Shown: in pieces, positions 53,723 through 61,940 of the stretch
How the letters are laid out: every line of letters begins with the position of its first letter
Numbering within the stretch: position 1 is the first letter of the stretch
Assembly (NCBI GenBank): GCA_937877455.1
Contig: CALFIU010000090.1
Location: forward strand, 11,552-75,551
Direction: 5' to 3'
Length of the DNA: 64,000 nucleotides
From: an uncultured Bacteroidales bacterium
GTDB lineage: Bacteria; Bacteroidota; Bacteroidia; Bacteroidales; UBA3824
Notes under the pieces: generated by a model
What the model saw: the letters and a program-made list of their open reading frames with translations, nothing else
Databases searched by the model: none
What the model was told of the DNA's origin: nothing
Translations under genes and position numbers: made by a program

Positions 53723-55036
53723 ATGAAAAACAAACTTGACGAGCAACAAGAATTTGCCAATGATCTCATAGATTTTATATCATACAGCCCCAGCACCTAT
53801 CATGTTGTGCGCAATATCAAGGCTGCTTTACTTCGTAAAGGTTTCAAAGAACTATCGCTTACAGAAAATTGGTCGATAGAAAAAGAAGGAAGATATTTTG
53901 TTTCGCAAAATGAAACCACTTTGGCAGCATTTATTGTTGGTATGGGAAGTCCAGAGGTAGATGGTTTTCGCGTGATAGCAGCTCATACCGATTCTCCTGC
54001 CATAAAAATAAAACCTTCGCCAGAAATGGTAGTTTCTGGTGGATATATAAAACTTAATACAGAGGTTTATGGCGGTCCTATACTTAATACGTGGTTTGAT
54101 AGACCATTGTCTTTGGCGGGTAGGGTAGTGCTTAAAACAAAAAATCCGTTCAAACCAGAATCAAGACAAATTATTATTAAACGTCCGTTGCTCGTTATTC
54201 CTAATCTTGCTATACATTTTAATCGCAATGTTAATGATGGTGTTAAAATTGATAATCAAAACGATCTTTCTCCATTGTTGGCATGTATAAAATCTCCGCT
54301 TGAAAACAAAAATTATCTTGTAGATATAATGGCATCGGAATTAAATGTTTCGCCGTCATCAATACTTGATTTTGATTTTACGCTTTATGATGTTGAGAAA
54401 GGTTGCTTATGCGGGGCTAATAATGAGTTTGTTTCTTGCCCAAAACTTGACAATCTTTCTATGATACACGCTGGAATGGAAAGTTTGTTTTCTTCGCCTG
54501 TTGTTAATGCTACGCAACTTATGGTATGTTTTGATAATGAGGAAGTTGGAAGTAGAACAAGACAAGGAGCAGCATCACCGTTTCTTAAAAATGTTCTTGA
54601 GCGTATAATTTATAAACTTAATGGCGACAAAGAAGAATATATGCGTGCCATATACAACTCGTTTATGATTTCTGCTGATCCTGCACACGCATTGCACCCA
54701 AATTTTCAAAGTGTAGCAGATCCAACCAACCGTCCTTTGCTCAACCGTGGACCAGTATTGAAATACAATGCTAACCAAAAATATTGTACCGATGCAGAAT
54801 CTGCGGCAGTTTTTGCACACCTTGCAAATCTTACAGGTTCTCCGTTGCAACGTTTTGCAAATCGTTCTGATTTGGCAGGTGGTTCAACGCTTGGCAGTAT
54901 TTCGGCAACACAGGTTGATATGCGCAGTGTTGATGTTGGAATACCCATTTTGGCTATGCACTCTATAAGAGAACTTGCGGGTGTTTACGATCATTTTAAT
55001 ATGAAAAATATTTTTAAAACATTTTTTTCGTTGTAG
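53723..55036 (+). CDS. M18 family metallo-aminopeptidase
   Basis: 437 residues, the usual length for M18 (aspartyl aminopeptidase-like) enzymes, with no signal peptide, so cytoplasmic. Metal and catalytic motifs are all present: AHTDSP with His88 and Asp90, LDNLSM with Asp243, DNEEVGSRTRQGA with Glu273/Glu274, SADPAHALHPNF with Asp319, and AMHSIREL with His413. It should remove N-terminal residues, classically acidic ones, from peptides using two zinc or similar ions. It starts 28 bp after the phosphatase sensor gene with no terminator between, so the two may be cotranscribed. Specificity within M18 is not readable from sequence alone. Confidence 0.92.
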   Translation: MKNKLDEQQEFANDLIDFISYSPSTYHVVRNIKAALLRKGFKELSLTENWSIEKEGRYFVSQNETTLAAFIVGMGSPEVDGFRVIAAHTDSPAIKIKPSPEMVVSGGYIKLNTEVYGGPILNTWFDRPLSLAGRVVLKTKNPFKPESRQIIIKRPLLVIPNLAIHFNRNVNDGVKIDNQNDLSPLLACIKSPLENKNYLVDIMASELNVSPSSILDFDFTLYDVEKGCLCGANNEFVSCPKLDNLSMIHAGMESLFSSPVVNATQLMVCFDNEEVGSRTRQGAASPFLKNVLERIIYKLNGDKEEYMRAIYNSFMISADPAHALHPNFQSVADPTNRPLLNRGPVLKYNANQKYCTDAESAAVFAHLANLTGSPLQRFANRSDLAGGSTLGSISATQVDMRSVDVGIPILAMHSIRELAGVYDHFNMKNIFKTFFSL

Positions 55037-55084
55037 GTAGTCGTTACTTTTTGTATAAAAATATAGATAAACTTTTTTGCAGTT

Positions 55085-55123
55085 TTTGTTGAACAAATTT
55101 TATTCAAATAATTATTTGCAAAT
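55085..55123. promoter_or_regulatory. Two short palindromes upstream of the Nudix-type regulator
   Basis: TTTGTTGAACAAA (55085-55097, 6-bp arms about one central base) and ATTTGCAAAT (55114-55123, perfect 10-bp palindrome) lie 38-77 bp before the regulator start. They are candidate operator sites for autoregulation. AT-rich sequence yields such palindromes by chance, so confidence is low. Confidence 0.3.
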
Positions 55124-55161
55124 TGTAACGTTTTTATTGTGAAAAATATAAATAAAAACTG

Positions 55162-55821
55162 ATGGATGAATTAACATATCCGTTAAAATACGAAAAAGCC
55201 GAAAGGTATTTAGTATCTGTCGATTGTGTAATTTTTGGCTATGAGGAAGGCGAACTAAAAGTTTTGCTTTGCCCTCGTTTGCTTGAGCCACAGATTGGAC
55301 GTTGGAGTTTGATGGGAGGTTTTGTACTTCCCAATGAATCGCTCGATCAAGCTGCAGAACGAGTATTAAAAAATACCGTTGGACTCGAAAATATATACCT
55401 CGACCAAGTAAAAACATTTTCTGCGCCAAACCGCGACAGTGGGGGACGTGTGATAAGTCAGGCATATTTTGCGCTAATACGTATTTCTGAACAAGATAAA
55501 AAACTTGTAAGATTGCGCGGAGGGCATTGGTGGGAGATTTCTCAACTTCCCGAAATGGTTTTTGACCATAGCGATATGGTGATGGAGTCTTTGAAAAAAC
55601 TACAATCGGTGGCTTTTTCCGATTTGATAGGACGTGAACTCTTGCCCGAAAAATTTACACTCTCACAGTTACATAGGTTGTATTCTTCTATTTTTGGCAA
55701 AAATTTCGATTCTGCAAACTTCCGAAAGAAAGTACTTTCAACAGGAAAACTTATGCGTCTTAACGAAAAAGATACTAAGGGAAGCAAACGTGGAGCGTTT
55801 TATTATAAATTTTTAGAATAA
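55162..55821 (+). CDS. Nudix-winged-helix transcriptional regulator (NrtR/AraR-like) with degenerate Nudix box
   Basis: 219 residues. The N-terminal half is a Nudix fold (YLVSVDCVIFGYEEGELKVLL, then GRWSLMGGFV). Its Nudix box runs from Gly53 to Leu75. Gly53, Glu59, Arg67 and Gly74 fit GX5EX7REUXEEXGU, but the three REUXEE glutamates are Val68, Asn71 and Thr72. The metal-binding catalytic site is therefore lost and the domain is probably a ligand-sensing module. Residues about 155-219 (LPEKFTLSQLHRLYSSIF ... KGAFYYKF-like end) match the winged-helix domain of NrtR-type regulators, which in Bacteroides includes the arabinose regulator AraR. The ligand is unknown. It is first in a close cluster with a rhomboid protease gene 6 bp downstream. 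Confidence 0.85.
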   Translation: MDELTYPLKYEKAERYLVSVDCVIFGYEEGELKVLLCPRLLEPQIGRWSLMGGFVLPNESLDQAAERVLKNTVGLENIYLDQVKTFSAPNRDSGGRVISQAYFALIRISEQDKKLVRLRGGHWWEISQLPEMVFDHSDMVMESLKKLQSVAFSDLIGRELLPEKFTLSQLHRLYSSIFGKNFDSANFRKKVLSTGKLMRLNEKDTKGSKRGAFYYKFLE

Positions 55822-55827
55822 TCTAAT

Positions 55828-56460
55828 ATGACTGTTATAATTATTTTAATTACAGTATTGATTTCTGTATCGGCTTTTGGCGATAAAAGTCCATTGCCCG
55901 ACAGTATGCAGCGTCCCGAATGGTTTGATAGATTAAAATTCAATGCTTATCTTGTTTATAACGAAAAGCAATATTATAGACTCGTTAGTTCGGGTTTTGT
56001 GCATGGAGGATGGTGGCATCTTATTTTCAATATGATGACGCTCTATTTTTTTGGCCAAGCATTAGAAAATTATTTTATGATTGTATTTTCTCCCATTGCA
56101 GGAAAGTTGCTTTATTTGGCTTTGTATGTTTCTGCAATAGCTGTTGCATCGCTTGGTGACCTTATTAAATATCGCAATTTCCCTGCTTACAATGCAATAG
56201 GGGCTTCTGGTGCAGTATCTGCAGTTTTGTTTGCCACCATATTGTTCAACCCTACTATGGGTATCTATTTGTTTTTTATACCAATACCAATACCCGGCTA
56301 TATATTTGCACCATTATACCTTTTTTATTGTTACTATATGGACAAACGAGGAATGGATAATATAGGACATTCGGCACATTTTTGGGGTGCAATTTATGGT
56401 TTGGCTTTTCCTTTGATTATAAAACCAGAACTTATTAATTTAGTAACTCGTTATTTCTAA
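55828..56460 (+). CDS. Rhomboid family intramembrane serine protease
   Basis: 210 residues with about six hydrophobic spans. Rhomboid landmarks are present: H-x-x-x-N in WWHLIFNMMTLYFFG (His64, Asn68), the catalytic serine in GASG (Ser127), and the catalytic histidine in GHSAHFWGA (His184). It should cleave single-span membrane proteins within the inner membrane. The start follows the regulator stop by 6 bp, implying cotranscription. The substrate is not evident; the only single-span membrane proteins seen nearby are the SpoIIE-type sensor and the coiled-coil protein at 63327. Confidence 0.92.
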   Translation: MTVIIILITVLISVSAFGDKSPLPDSMQRPEWFDRLKFNAYLVYNEKQYYRLVSSGFVHGGWWHLIFNMMTLYFFGQALENYFMIVFSPIAGKLLYLALYVSAIAVASLGDLIKYRNFPAYNAIGASGAVSAVLFATILFNPTMGIYLFFIPIPIPGYIFAPLYLFYCYYMDKRGMDNIGHSAHFWGAIYGLAFPLIIKPELINLVTRYF

Positions 56461-56478
56461 AAAAATACATTAAACCTT

Positions 56479-57564
56479 ATGAAAAAACTTTTACTTGTTT
56501 TGTCTGTTGCATCAATGGTATCGTGTCAACAAAGCATGACAGTTGATGGCAATAGCAATTTGATAACTACCGTTGGACGTTATCAACAAGATTCTCTTGG
56601 AAAGAAAATGTGGGCAGCAGGTGGCTATTTTACATTTGCTTTTACTGGAAAAAGTTGCCAAATGCAAATTCTTAGCGAGGGCGATTATGAATATAGTTTT
56701 GTTGATATTGTGGTTGATAACTTGCCACCGAGTCGCGTAAAATTACCCAAAGGAGGAACAACAATTGTTATTGGCGAAAAAAATGAGCCAATTTTAGGAA
56801 ACGTTATTTATTTTTCAGAACCGCTTGATGAAGAAATTGAAATGCATGATGTTTCTGTTTATCGCGATTCTGAAACTATGATGGGCTTTACTCAATTGAA
56901 ATCTGTTACTGCACAGCAAATTTTGGGACGTGTTTTAAAACCAGAGCATCGTATTGAGTTTGTTGGTAACTCAATTACCAGTGGCACCGACATTGATACC
57001 AATCTGATAAGTTTTAAAGATTATAAGTGGGGAGATTGGCATCGTGCTTATTATGCTTATGGACCTGTTACTGCGCGTAACCTCAATGCAGAATATTCAT
57101 TAGCATCGGTTTCGGGTATAGGCCTTACTCATTCGTGTTGCGATATACCTTACACTATTGCCGATGTTTACGACAATTTGATTATGCGATACGATAGTTT
57201 GGATTATGATTTTTCGTTCAATCCCGATATTATTTGCTGCTGTCTTGGTCAAAACGATGGCATTCAGAATAATGATACATTTGTTGAAGCATACATAAAA
57301 TTTATAAAGTTGCTAAAAGAAAAAAATGCGAATGTAAAACATATTGTATTGCTATCATCACCAATGGCAGATGATAAACTTTTCGATTGGATGAAAGAAG
57401 TATTAACACAAACAGTAGAAAAAGCCAAAACAGAAGGAATTGATGGTGTAACATGCTTTTTACCAGGGCATAATCGCAATTCTGGTGGAGCTTCGCATCC
57501 AGATGTATTTCAACACAAAGAAACGGCAGACGAACTAACTGCGTTTTTGAAAACATTGCTTTAA
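56479..57564 (+). CDS. Lipoprotein SGNH/GDSL esterase, CE2-like
   Basis: 361 residues. The lipoprotein signal ends at Cys16 (SMVSC). Residues about 25-145 form a beta-sandwich-like N-terminal region, and about 150-361 an SGNH hydrolase with FVGNSITSG (nucleophile Ser about 165), a central LGQNDG block III and GASHPD near the C-terminus (His340, Asp342). This two-domain layout matches carbohydrate esterase family 2 (acetyl-xylan or acetyl-glucomannan esterases). It probably removes acetyl groups from glycans at the cell surface or in the periplasm. It begins 18 bp after the rhomboid gene, so it is likely the third gene of that cluster. The exact substrate is inferred from family only. Confidence 0.83.
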   Translation: MKKLLLVLSVASMVSCQQSMTVDGNSNLITTVGRYQQDSLGKKMWAAGGYFTFAFTGKSCQMQILSEGDYEYSFVDIVVDNLPPSRVKLPKGGTTIVIGEKNEPILGNVIYFSEPLDEEIEMHDVSVYRDSETMMGFTQLKSVTAQQILGRVLKPEHRIEFVGNSITSGTDIDTNLISFKDYKWGDWHRAYYAYGPVTARNLNAEYSLASVSGIGLTHSCCDIPYTIADVYDNLIMRYDSLDYDFSFNPDIICCCLGQNDGIQNNDTFVEAYIKFIKLLKEKNANVKHIVLLSSPMADDKLFDWMKEVLTQTVEKAKTEGIDGVTCFLPGHNRNSGGASHPDVFQHKETADELTAFLKTLL

Positions 57565-57685
57565 AATAGCCGAAAAAAAGCAAACAATGCACTATTAGCA
57601 GATATATTTGCAAACTTAAAAAAATATTTTTTTACTTTAGTTTGAAAAAAAACGATAAAAATTAGTTTAAGTGCATAGTTTTTGC

Positions 57686-57693
57686 TATATTTG
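57686..57693 (+). promoter_or_regulatory. -7 element for the coiled-coil gene
   Basis: TATATTTG is an exact TAnnTTTG match ending 24 bases before the ATG at 57718. The -33 region has no good TTTG at the expected distance (a TTTA lies at 57666-57669). Confidence 0.4.
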
Positions 57694-57717
57694 GAAATTG
57701 AAAATATTAACAAATTA

Positions 57718-59550
57718 ATGGACAATATGGAAGCGTTAAACGACGATAAATCACAAAAATCTATAAAAGAAATTATTCTTGTTTTTTCTGATATAGACGT
57801 AAAAATCACAGCATTGAACGAATGTTCGGCTGAGGATTTTTTATCGCTTAACAATTATTTAAAAAAATTTTACAAAGATGCTAAGGTAATTTCCGACCAA
57901 ACCGAGCAAATTTACGACATAATAGCCGGAAATGAACATGAGAAATTTTTTGAAGATTTGTTAGGTTTACAAGATTCGCTTAATAGCAGGATTAATCTTT
58001 TTAAGAACAAAATATTAAAAAGTATTCGCGGACTTGAGAAAATGCTTACCGCTCTCAATCTCGTGTTTGTACCGTTAAAGAATTTTAACCTTAACATTCT
58101 TACTCTCAACTTTTTGCTTGTAAACTTAAAGTTGAATATAGCCTATTCCGATAACGAGAACATAAAACAAATTTGTGAGATAATAGACAACATTACAGCC
58201 GATATTGAAAGACTAAAACTTGTGTTGCCAAAAATTTCAGAAAGTTTGCAAATGGTAAAGAATGTAACTCGTCTTTCGTCGGGAAAACTTATCGACATTC
58301 GTAAGAAAAACATTCTTGATATTGATCGCGTAACGGGGCAGATAAACGATAGTATTATTATGCTCAAAGACAAGCAAGCTGAGGCTGCTCGCAAGTTACC
58401 AGAATTGTCGAAACGAACCAAAAGTTACTTTGATAGCGTTAATAAGATAATCACCAACTTGCAATATCACGACATAATTCGCCAAAAGATGGAACACGTG
58501 CAGGCAACACACAAAAACATTATCAAGGAGTTGTCAGCAATGGATTTAAAAACTGATGAGCAAGGAAAAATAGACCTTTCGGAAACAGCACAACAGTTTT
58601 TACAAATACGTGACATCGCTGGTGTGCAAGTTGCACAATTGATAAACACCAACAAGGAATACCAAAAAGCATTTGCTGTAATAATGCGCAAGTTTTGGGA
58701 CATCAGCGAGGATATGGGTGTTATTTCGCAACTTAGCAACGAGTTTGTTGGTAATAATGATATTACCGATAGTTATTATAAAGATGTTGAAGATAGGCTC
58801 AAAGGTACAACTTCGGTATTAAAACGTTTGATTTCTGCCAATGATGATTTTGGTCAGGAAATAGAAACCATCAATCAAACCGTGGAAGACAAACACGATA
58901 AAGTGGCAGAAATTGAAAGTATTTATGGTGAATTGGGAGAAAAACTTGACAAAATATTTGAAATACTTTCGCAAAGCGGAGAAGAAAAAAGTATTTCGCG
59001 CATAAAAGGAGAAATTTCTCAATTGGCAGAAACTATTTCGGAAAACCTCAACGATGTAGTTTTGTTTTTCAATCAATCGCACAATATTTCAAAGAAACTT
59101 TTGGAAATCAATCGCGACAGCAAAGGCAATGAGATAACTATTAATCTTAAAGAACTAAGCGATAAAATAGCTACTCTTTTGGATTCTATAGCCAATCACA
59201 ACGAAAAGATTGAAAATTTGCTTACGGAAAATTCTAAACTTAGTCTTAATCTTTCAAGTGAGATAAAATCGTCTGTGGAGCAAGTAAAGTATTACGACTT
59301 CTTTGAAAAAATAATGTTGGAGATTGTTACTCAACTAAACAACATTTATGCACGCCTTGACGACGATACGCTTAATATGCTAAAGCATAACAAAGCAGAG
59401 AATTTACGTAGTCTTGAAGAACGTTACACTATGGAATCTGAACGTATTGTTCATAGTCAGGTACTTGAAGGTGAGGATCCATTTGCAGAAGACGAGCAAG
59501 AAGATCCATTTGCGTCAGATGCAGATGACGATGATGTAGAGTTTTTCTAA
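57718..59550 (+). CDS. Large cytoplasmic coiled-coil protein with CheZ/MCP-like motifs
   Basis: 610 residues from the ATG at 57718 (an ATG at 57727 is also possible). The in-frame TTG at 57682 lies in the predicted promoter and is rejected. No signal peptide or membrane span is present. Nearly the whole protein is predicted helical and heptad-rich. Two related motifs stand out: LQYHDIIRQKMEH near residue 248 and YYDFFEKIMLEIVTQLN near residue 525, each after a long helix. Similar (Q)YHDI-x-RQ-x-EH segments occur in chemotaxis-type helical bundle proteins, as I recall, so a signalling or scaffold role is possible. The C-terminus is very acidic (DEQEDPFASDADDDD). No chemotaxis genes are adjacent. 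Function not assigned. Confidence 0.75.
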   Translation: MDNMEALNDDKSQKSIKEIILVFSDIDVKITALNECSAEDFLSLNNYLKKFYKDAKVISDQTEQIYDIIAGNEHEKFFEDLLGLQDSLNSRINLFKNKILKSIRGLEKMLTALNLVFVPLKNFNLNILTLNFLLVNLKLNIAYSDNENIKQICEIIDNITADIERLKLVLPKISESLQMVKNVTRLSSGKLIDIRKKNILDIDRVTGQINDSIIMLKDKQAEAARKLPELSKRTKSYFDSVNKIITNLQYHDIIRQKMEHVQATHKNIIKELSAMDLKTDEQGKIDLSETAQQFLQIRDIAGVQVAQLINTNKEYQKAFAVIMRKFWDISEDMGVISQLSNEFVGNNDITDSYYKDVEDRLKGTTSVLKRLISANDDFGQEIETINQTVEDKHDKVAEIESIYGELGEKLDKIFEILSQSGEEKSISRIKGEISQLAETISENLNDVVLFFNQSHNISKKLLEINRDSKGNEITINLKELSDKIATLLDSIANHNEKIENLLTENSKLSLNLSSEIKSSVEQVKYYDFFEKIMLEIVTQLNNIYARLDDDTLNMLKHNKAENLRSLEERYTMESERIVHSQVLEGEDPFAEDEQEDPFASDADDDDVEFF

Positions 59551-59570
59551 AAAGAAAAAAAATAAATAAA

Positions 59571-59606
59571 AAAACACGGAAAACCACAAGTTTCCCGTGT
59601 TTTTTT
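59571..59606. terminator. Bidirectional terminator between convergent genes
   Basis: AAAACACGG (59571-59579) pairs with CCGTGTTTT (59595-59603), extended by AAA/TTT with a one-base bulge. It is flanked by A and T runs. The stop codon of the minus-strand barrel gene overlaps its right end (59605-59607). Confidence 0.8.
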
Positions 59607-60258
59607 AGAACGAAAAGCCTAAACGAAACATTACGTTGCTAAGGTAAGCTGAGTTGATGTCAACATCTTCCGCACGATCGCGGAGTCCGCGTTGAGCAGA
59701 TACTCCAAGATAAAATTTGCCAAGCCACAATCCTGCGTTAGCATTAACACCATAGTCGTGATAAAGGTCAGGAAGGTATTCCAACGTGTAAAATGCACCA
59801 CCGCTGATGTCAAGGCTGATGCCAAAGTTTAGCCTTAGTCCAATGTTTATTGGCGAAATGTAAAAATTGTGTTGTTGGTCGCCATCGTCAATGGATTTTA
59901 ATTGGTTTTTAAAACTATCTTTTGAGTCTGTATAACTACTTCCAAGGTTGCTACAAAAACCAAATGCAAGCCCGTAATAAAATGGGCTTCTCGCAATCTG
60001 TTTGTTCATACCAATTTCAAGATCATAACCCAAGGATCGGTCTATATCATAATTGGTATAGTCATCATCGCATTGCAATCCCGAATAGTTTACACCAAGT
60101 TTCATAAACCAATATTTGTTGCCACCTTCGCGATATTGTTGCGATGTAACTATTTGTTTTGATGTGTAGTGGCTGTTGGACGATGTTGATATAATCTGTG
60201 CCGAAACTATGTTGGCCGCGCACAATGCAACTATTATTGAAAAAAAAATTCTACGCAT
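59605..60258 (-). CDS. Small outer-membrane beta-barrel protein
   Basis: 217 residues with a signal peptide (MRRIFFSIIVALCAANIVSAQ). The rest is a series of alternating hydrophobic/polar strands, for example YWFMKLGVNYSGL, FYISPINIGLRLNFGISL and KFYLGVSAQRGL, and it ends in Phe (FRLGFSF). That is the classic C-terminal signature of barrels inserted by BamA. The length suits an 8-stranded barrel. No enzymatic motif is seen. It is the second gene of a leftward pair, 6 bp after the lipoprotein gene. It may have a structural or adhesin role; the name is left open. Confidence 0.75.
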   Translation of the reverse strand: MRRIFFSIIVALCAANIVSAQIISTSSNSHYTSKQIVTSQQYREGGNKYWFMKLGVNYSGLQCDDDYTNYDIDRSLGYDLEIGMNKQIARSPFYYGLAFGFCSNLGSSYTDSKDSFKNQLKSIDDGDQQHNFYISPINIGLRLNFGISLDISGGAFYTLEYLPDLYHDYGVNANAGLWLGKFYLGVSAQRGLRDRAEDVDINSAYLSNVMFRLGFSF

Positions 60259-60264
60259 GGTTAT

Positions 60265-60750
60265 TTACTTTTTAAAAATTGAAAATTTTCCAGCGTTGTC
60301 AACGTTTACAGGTACATATTCTGGTTCTCCTTGATTTGAGAATCTTAACAATTCAAGATCATCGTGCTTTAAGTCTCTAAATTCGGCGTATTTTGCTGGA
60401 AATCCAGTAACTTCGAGTTCGTACCTTTTTCCCGAACTTTTTACCATGTAAGTAGCACCAACAATTGCGTCGTAAATTGGTTTAGAATCAGGGTTGCCGT
60501 CTTTACAAGCTATGGCAAGCGCGTATGCACGCATGTTGTTGACGTTGAGTCCCATGGCGATAGCGTCTTTTCTTTTTATGGTTACTTGCCATGTTTTACG
60601 CTCGTTTTCGATGTTAAATTTAGCCACTACAGGGTGAGCAAAAACTTCCATGTCGTTAATAGGAATGTTGCGCGCTTCCATGTATTTTGAGGTGGTGCAA
60701 CTACTGATAGCCATAAGCCCGCACAATGCAGGAATCAAAAATTTTTTCAT
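60265..60750 (-). CDS. Uncharacterised lipoprotein
   Basis: 161 residues. The signal ends with a lipobox at Cys18 (MAISSC), so the mature protein begins CTTSKYMEAR and should be lipidated. The remainder looks like a mixed alpha/beta domain (VVAKFNIENERKTWQVTIKR, GATYMVKSSGKRYELEVTG) without a motif I recognise. It is the first gene of a leftward operon with the outer-membrane barrel. The pairing suggests the lipoprotein is peripheral to, or assists, that barrel; this is inferred from adjacency only. Confidence 0.75.
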   Translation of the reverse strand: MKKFLIPALCGLMAISSCTTSKYMEARNIPINDMEVFAHPVVAKFNIENERKTWQVTIKRKDAIAMGLNVNNMRAYALAIACKDGNPDSKPIYDAIVGATYMVKSSGKRYELEVTGFPAKYAEFRDLKHDDLELLRFSNQGEPEYVPVNVDNAGKFSIFKK

Positions 60751-60777
60751 TTTTTTTCAAATTTATTTATCTTAATG

Positions 60778-60785
60778 CAAATGTA
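60778..60785 (-). promoter_or_regulatory. -7 element for the lipoprotein/barrel operon
   Basis: Minus strand TACATTTG is an exact TAnnTTTG match 28 bases upstream of the start codon. The best upstream TTTG is about 24 bases away, longer than usual. Confidence 0.45.
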
Positions 60786-60830
60786 GGTAAGATTTATTTT
60801 ATAATAAAACAAATTTAACAAAAAATAAAC

Positions 60831-60860
60831 TTGCGAAAAAGGAAAAAAGAATTAATTTTG
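60831..60860 (+). promoter_or_regulatory. rpoD promoter
   Basis: TTG (60831-60833), a 19-base spacer and TAATTTTG (60853-60860) exactly match the Bacteroidetes sigma-A consensus. It predicts a transcript start near 60866 and a leader of about 155-160 nt before rpoD. Confidence 0.65.
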
Positions 60861-60861
60861 C

Positions 60862-60970
60862 AATCTTTTGAAAAAAAGATTAAACCTTTTGGTTTAAAAA
60901 AAGTATATTAATTGGCGGAAAATGAGAAAAAAACGCAAATATTATGAAACATTTGAACAACATTTGCGTT
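60862..60970 (+). promoter_or_regulatory. Hairpin-rich rpoD leader
   Basis: Three perfect inverted repeats lie between the promoter and the rpoD start. AATCTTTT (60862-60869) pairs with AAAAGATT (60874-60881). TTAAACC (60880-60886) pairs with GGTTTAA (60891-60897) across a TTTT loop. AACGCAAAT (60932-60940) pairs with ATTTGCGTT (60962-60970). The first two share two bases and so are mutually exclusive at the junction. None is followed by a terminator-like T run except weakly. Regulatory meaning unknown. Confidence 0.5.
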
Positions 60971-61023
60971 AATATAAAAGGATAAAGAAAAAAAGGAAAA
61001 TATATAATCGTAAATATAGGTTT

Positions 61024-61884
61024 ATGAGGCAATTAAAAATCACAAAATCAATCACTAACAGAGAAAGTGCCTCTCTTGATAAGTATTTACAAGAGATTGG
61101 CAAGTATGAACTTATCTCTGTGGAAGAAGAAGTGGAGTTGGCGCAAAGAATCCGTAAGGGAGACCAATCGGCCATAGAAAAACTTACGAGAGCAAATTTG
61201 CGTTTTGTGGTTTCGGTAGCAAAACAATATCAAAATCAAGGTCTTAGTCTTCCCGACTTAATCAACGAAGGTAACCTTGGGTTGATAAAAGCTGCCGAAA
61301 AGTTCGATGAAACCAGAGGTTTCAAATTTATCTCTTATGCTGTATGGTGGATACGTCAATCTATCATGCAGGCTATTAACGAACAGTCGCGCATTGTCCG
61401 TTTGCCACTCAACCAAGTAAGTTCGTTGAGCAAGTACAATAAGGCAGTGAGCGAGTTTGAACAAAAACATCAGCGCAAGCCTTCGCCAGAAGAATTGTCG
61501 AAGATTCTCGAATTACCCCAAGAGAAAGTAGTTGACACAATGAGGGTTTCGGGTAAACATGTTTCGGTTGACGCACCGTTTGTGCAAGGCGAAGAAAATA
61601 GTTTGCTTGATGTATTAGAAAACACAGATTCGTTGGTAGCCGATTCTTCACTTATGGAAGAATCTTTGAGCAAAGAGATAGAACGAGCATTTTCAACCCT
61701 CACTGAACGCGAACGCACTATTTTGCGGCTTTCATTTGGAATTGGCACACAAGAGATGTCGCTTGAAGAGATTGGCGATAAATTTGGATTAACACGTGAG
61801 CGTGTGCGTCAAATTCGTGAAAAAGCAATTAGACGATTGCGTAACACTTCCAGAAGCAATTTGCTTAAAGCTTATTTGGGATAA
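61024..61884 (+). CDS. rpoD: Primary RNA polymerase sigma factor
   Basis: 286 residues, the short form typical of Bacteroidetes housekeeping sigma, which lacks the long acidic region 1.1. Region 1.2 begins at SLDKYLQEIGKYELIS. Region 2 contains RANLRFVVSVAKQYQNQG and the -10 recognising YAVWWIRQSIMQAI. Region 3 follows, and region 4 has LTERERTILRLSFG, then the helix-turn-helix SLEEIGDKFGLTRERVRQI and a basic end. It directs transcription from TTTG/TAnnTTTG promoters such as those seen in this window. It has its own strong promoter and structured leader, and a terminator follows 30 bp after the stop. Confidence 0.96.
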   Translation: MRQLKITKSITNRESASLDKYLQEIGKYELISVEEEVELAQRIRKGDQSAIEKLTRANLRFVVSVAKQYQNQGLSLPDLINEGNLGLIKAAEKFDETRGFKFISYAVWWIRQSIMQAINEQSRIVRLPLNQVSSLSKYNKAVSEFEQKHQRKPSPEELSKILELPQEKVVDTMRVSGKHVSVDAPFVQGEENSLLDVLENTDSLVADSSLMEESLSKEIERAFSTLTERERTILRLSFGIGTQEMSLEEIGDKFGLTRERVRQIREKAIRRLRNTSRSNLLKAYLG

Positions 61885-61914
61885 AAAATCCTAAAAAAAA
61901 TATTTGAAATTTTA

Positions 61915-61940
61915 GGCCGGGAACACCACCCGGCTTTTTT
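61915..61940 (+). terminator. Rho-independent terminator of rpoD
   Basis: GCCGGG (61916-61921) pairs with CCCGGC (61929-61934) across a 7-nt loop and is followed by six T. The stop codon of the convergent XRE gene sits at its end. Confidence 0.88.

Noticed and set aside
55162..55821. Annotation as an active Nudix hydrolase
   Set aside because: The three REUXEE glutamates are replaced by Val68, Asn71 and Thr72, and a winged helix is present, so a regulator is more likely.
57682..57717. TTG start for the coiled-coil protein
   Set aside because: It overlaps the candidate TATATTTG promoter element; the ATG at 57718 fits better.
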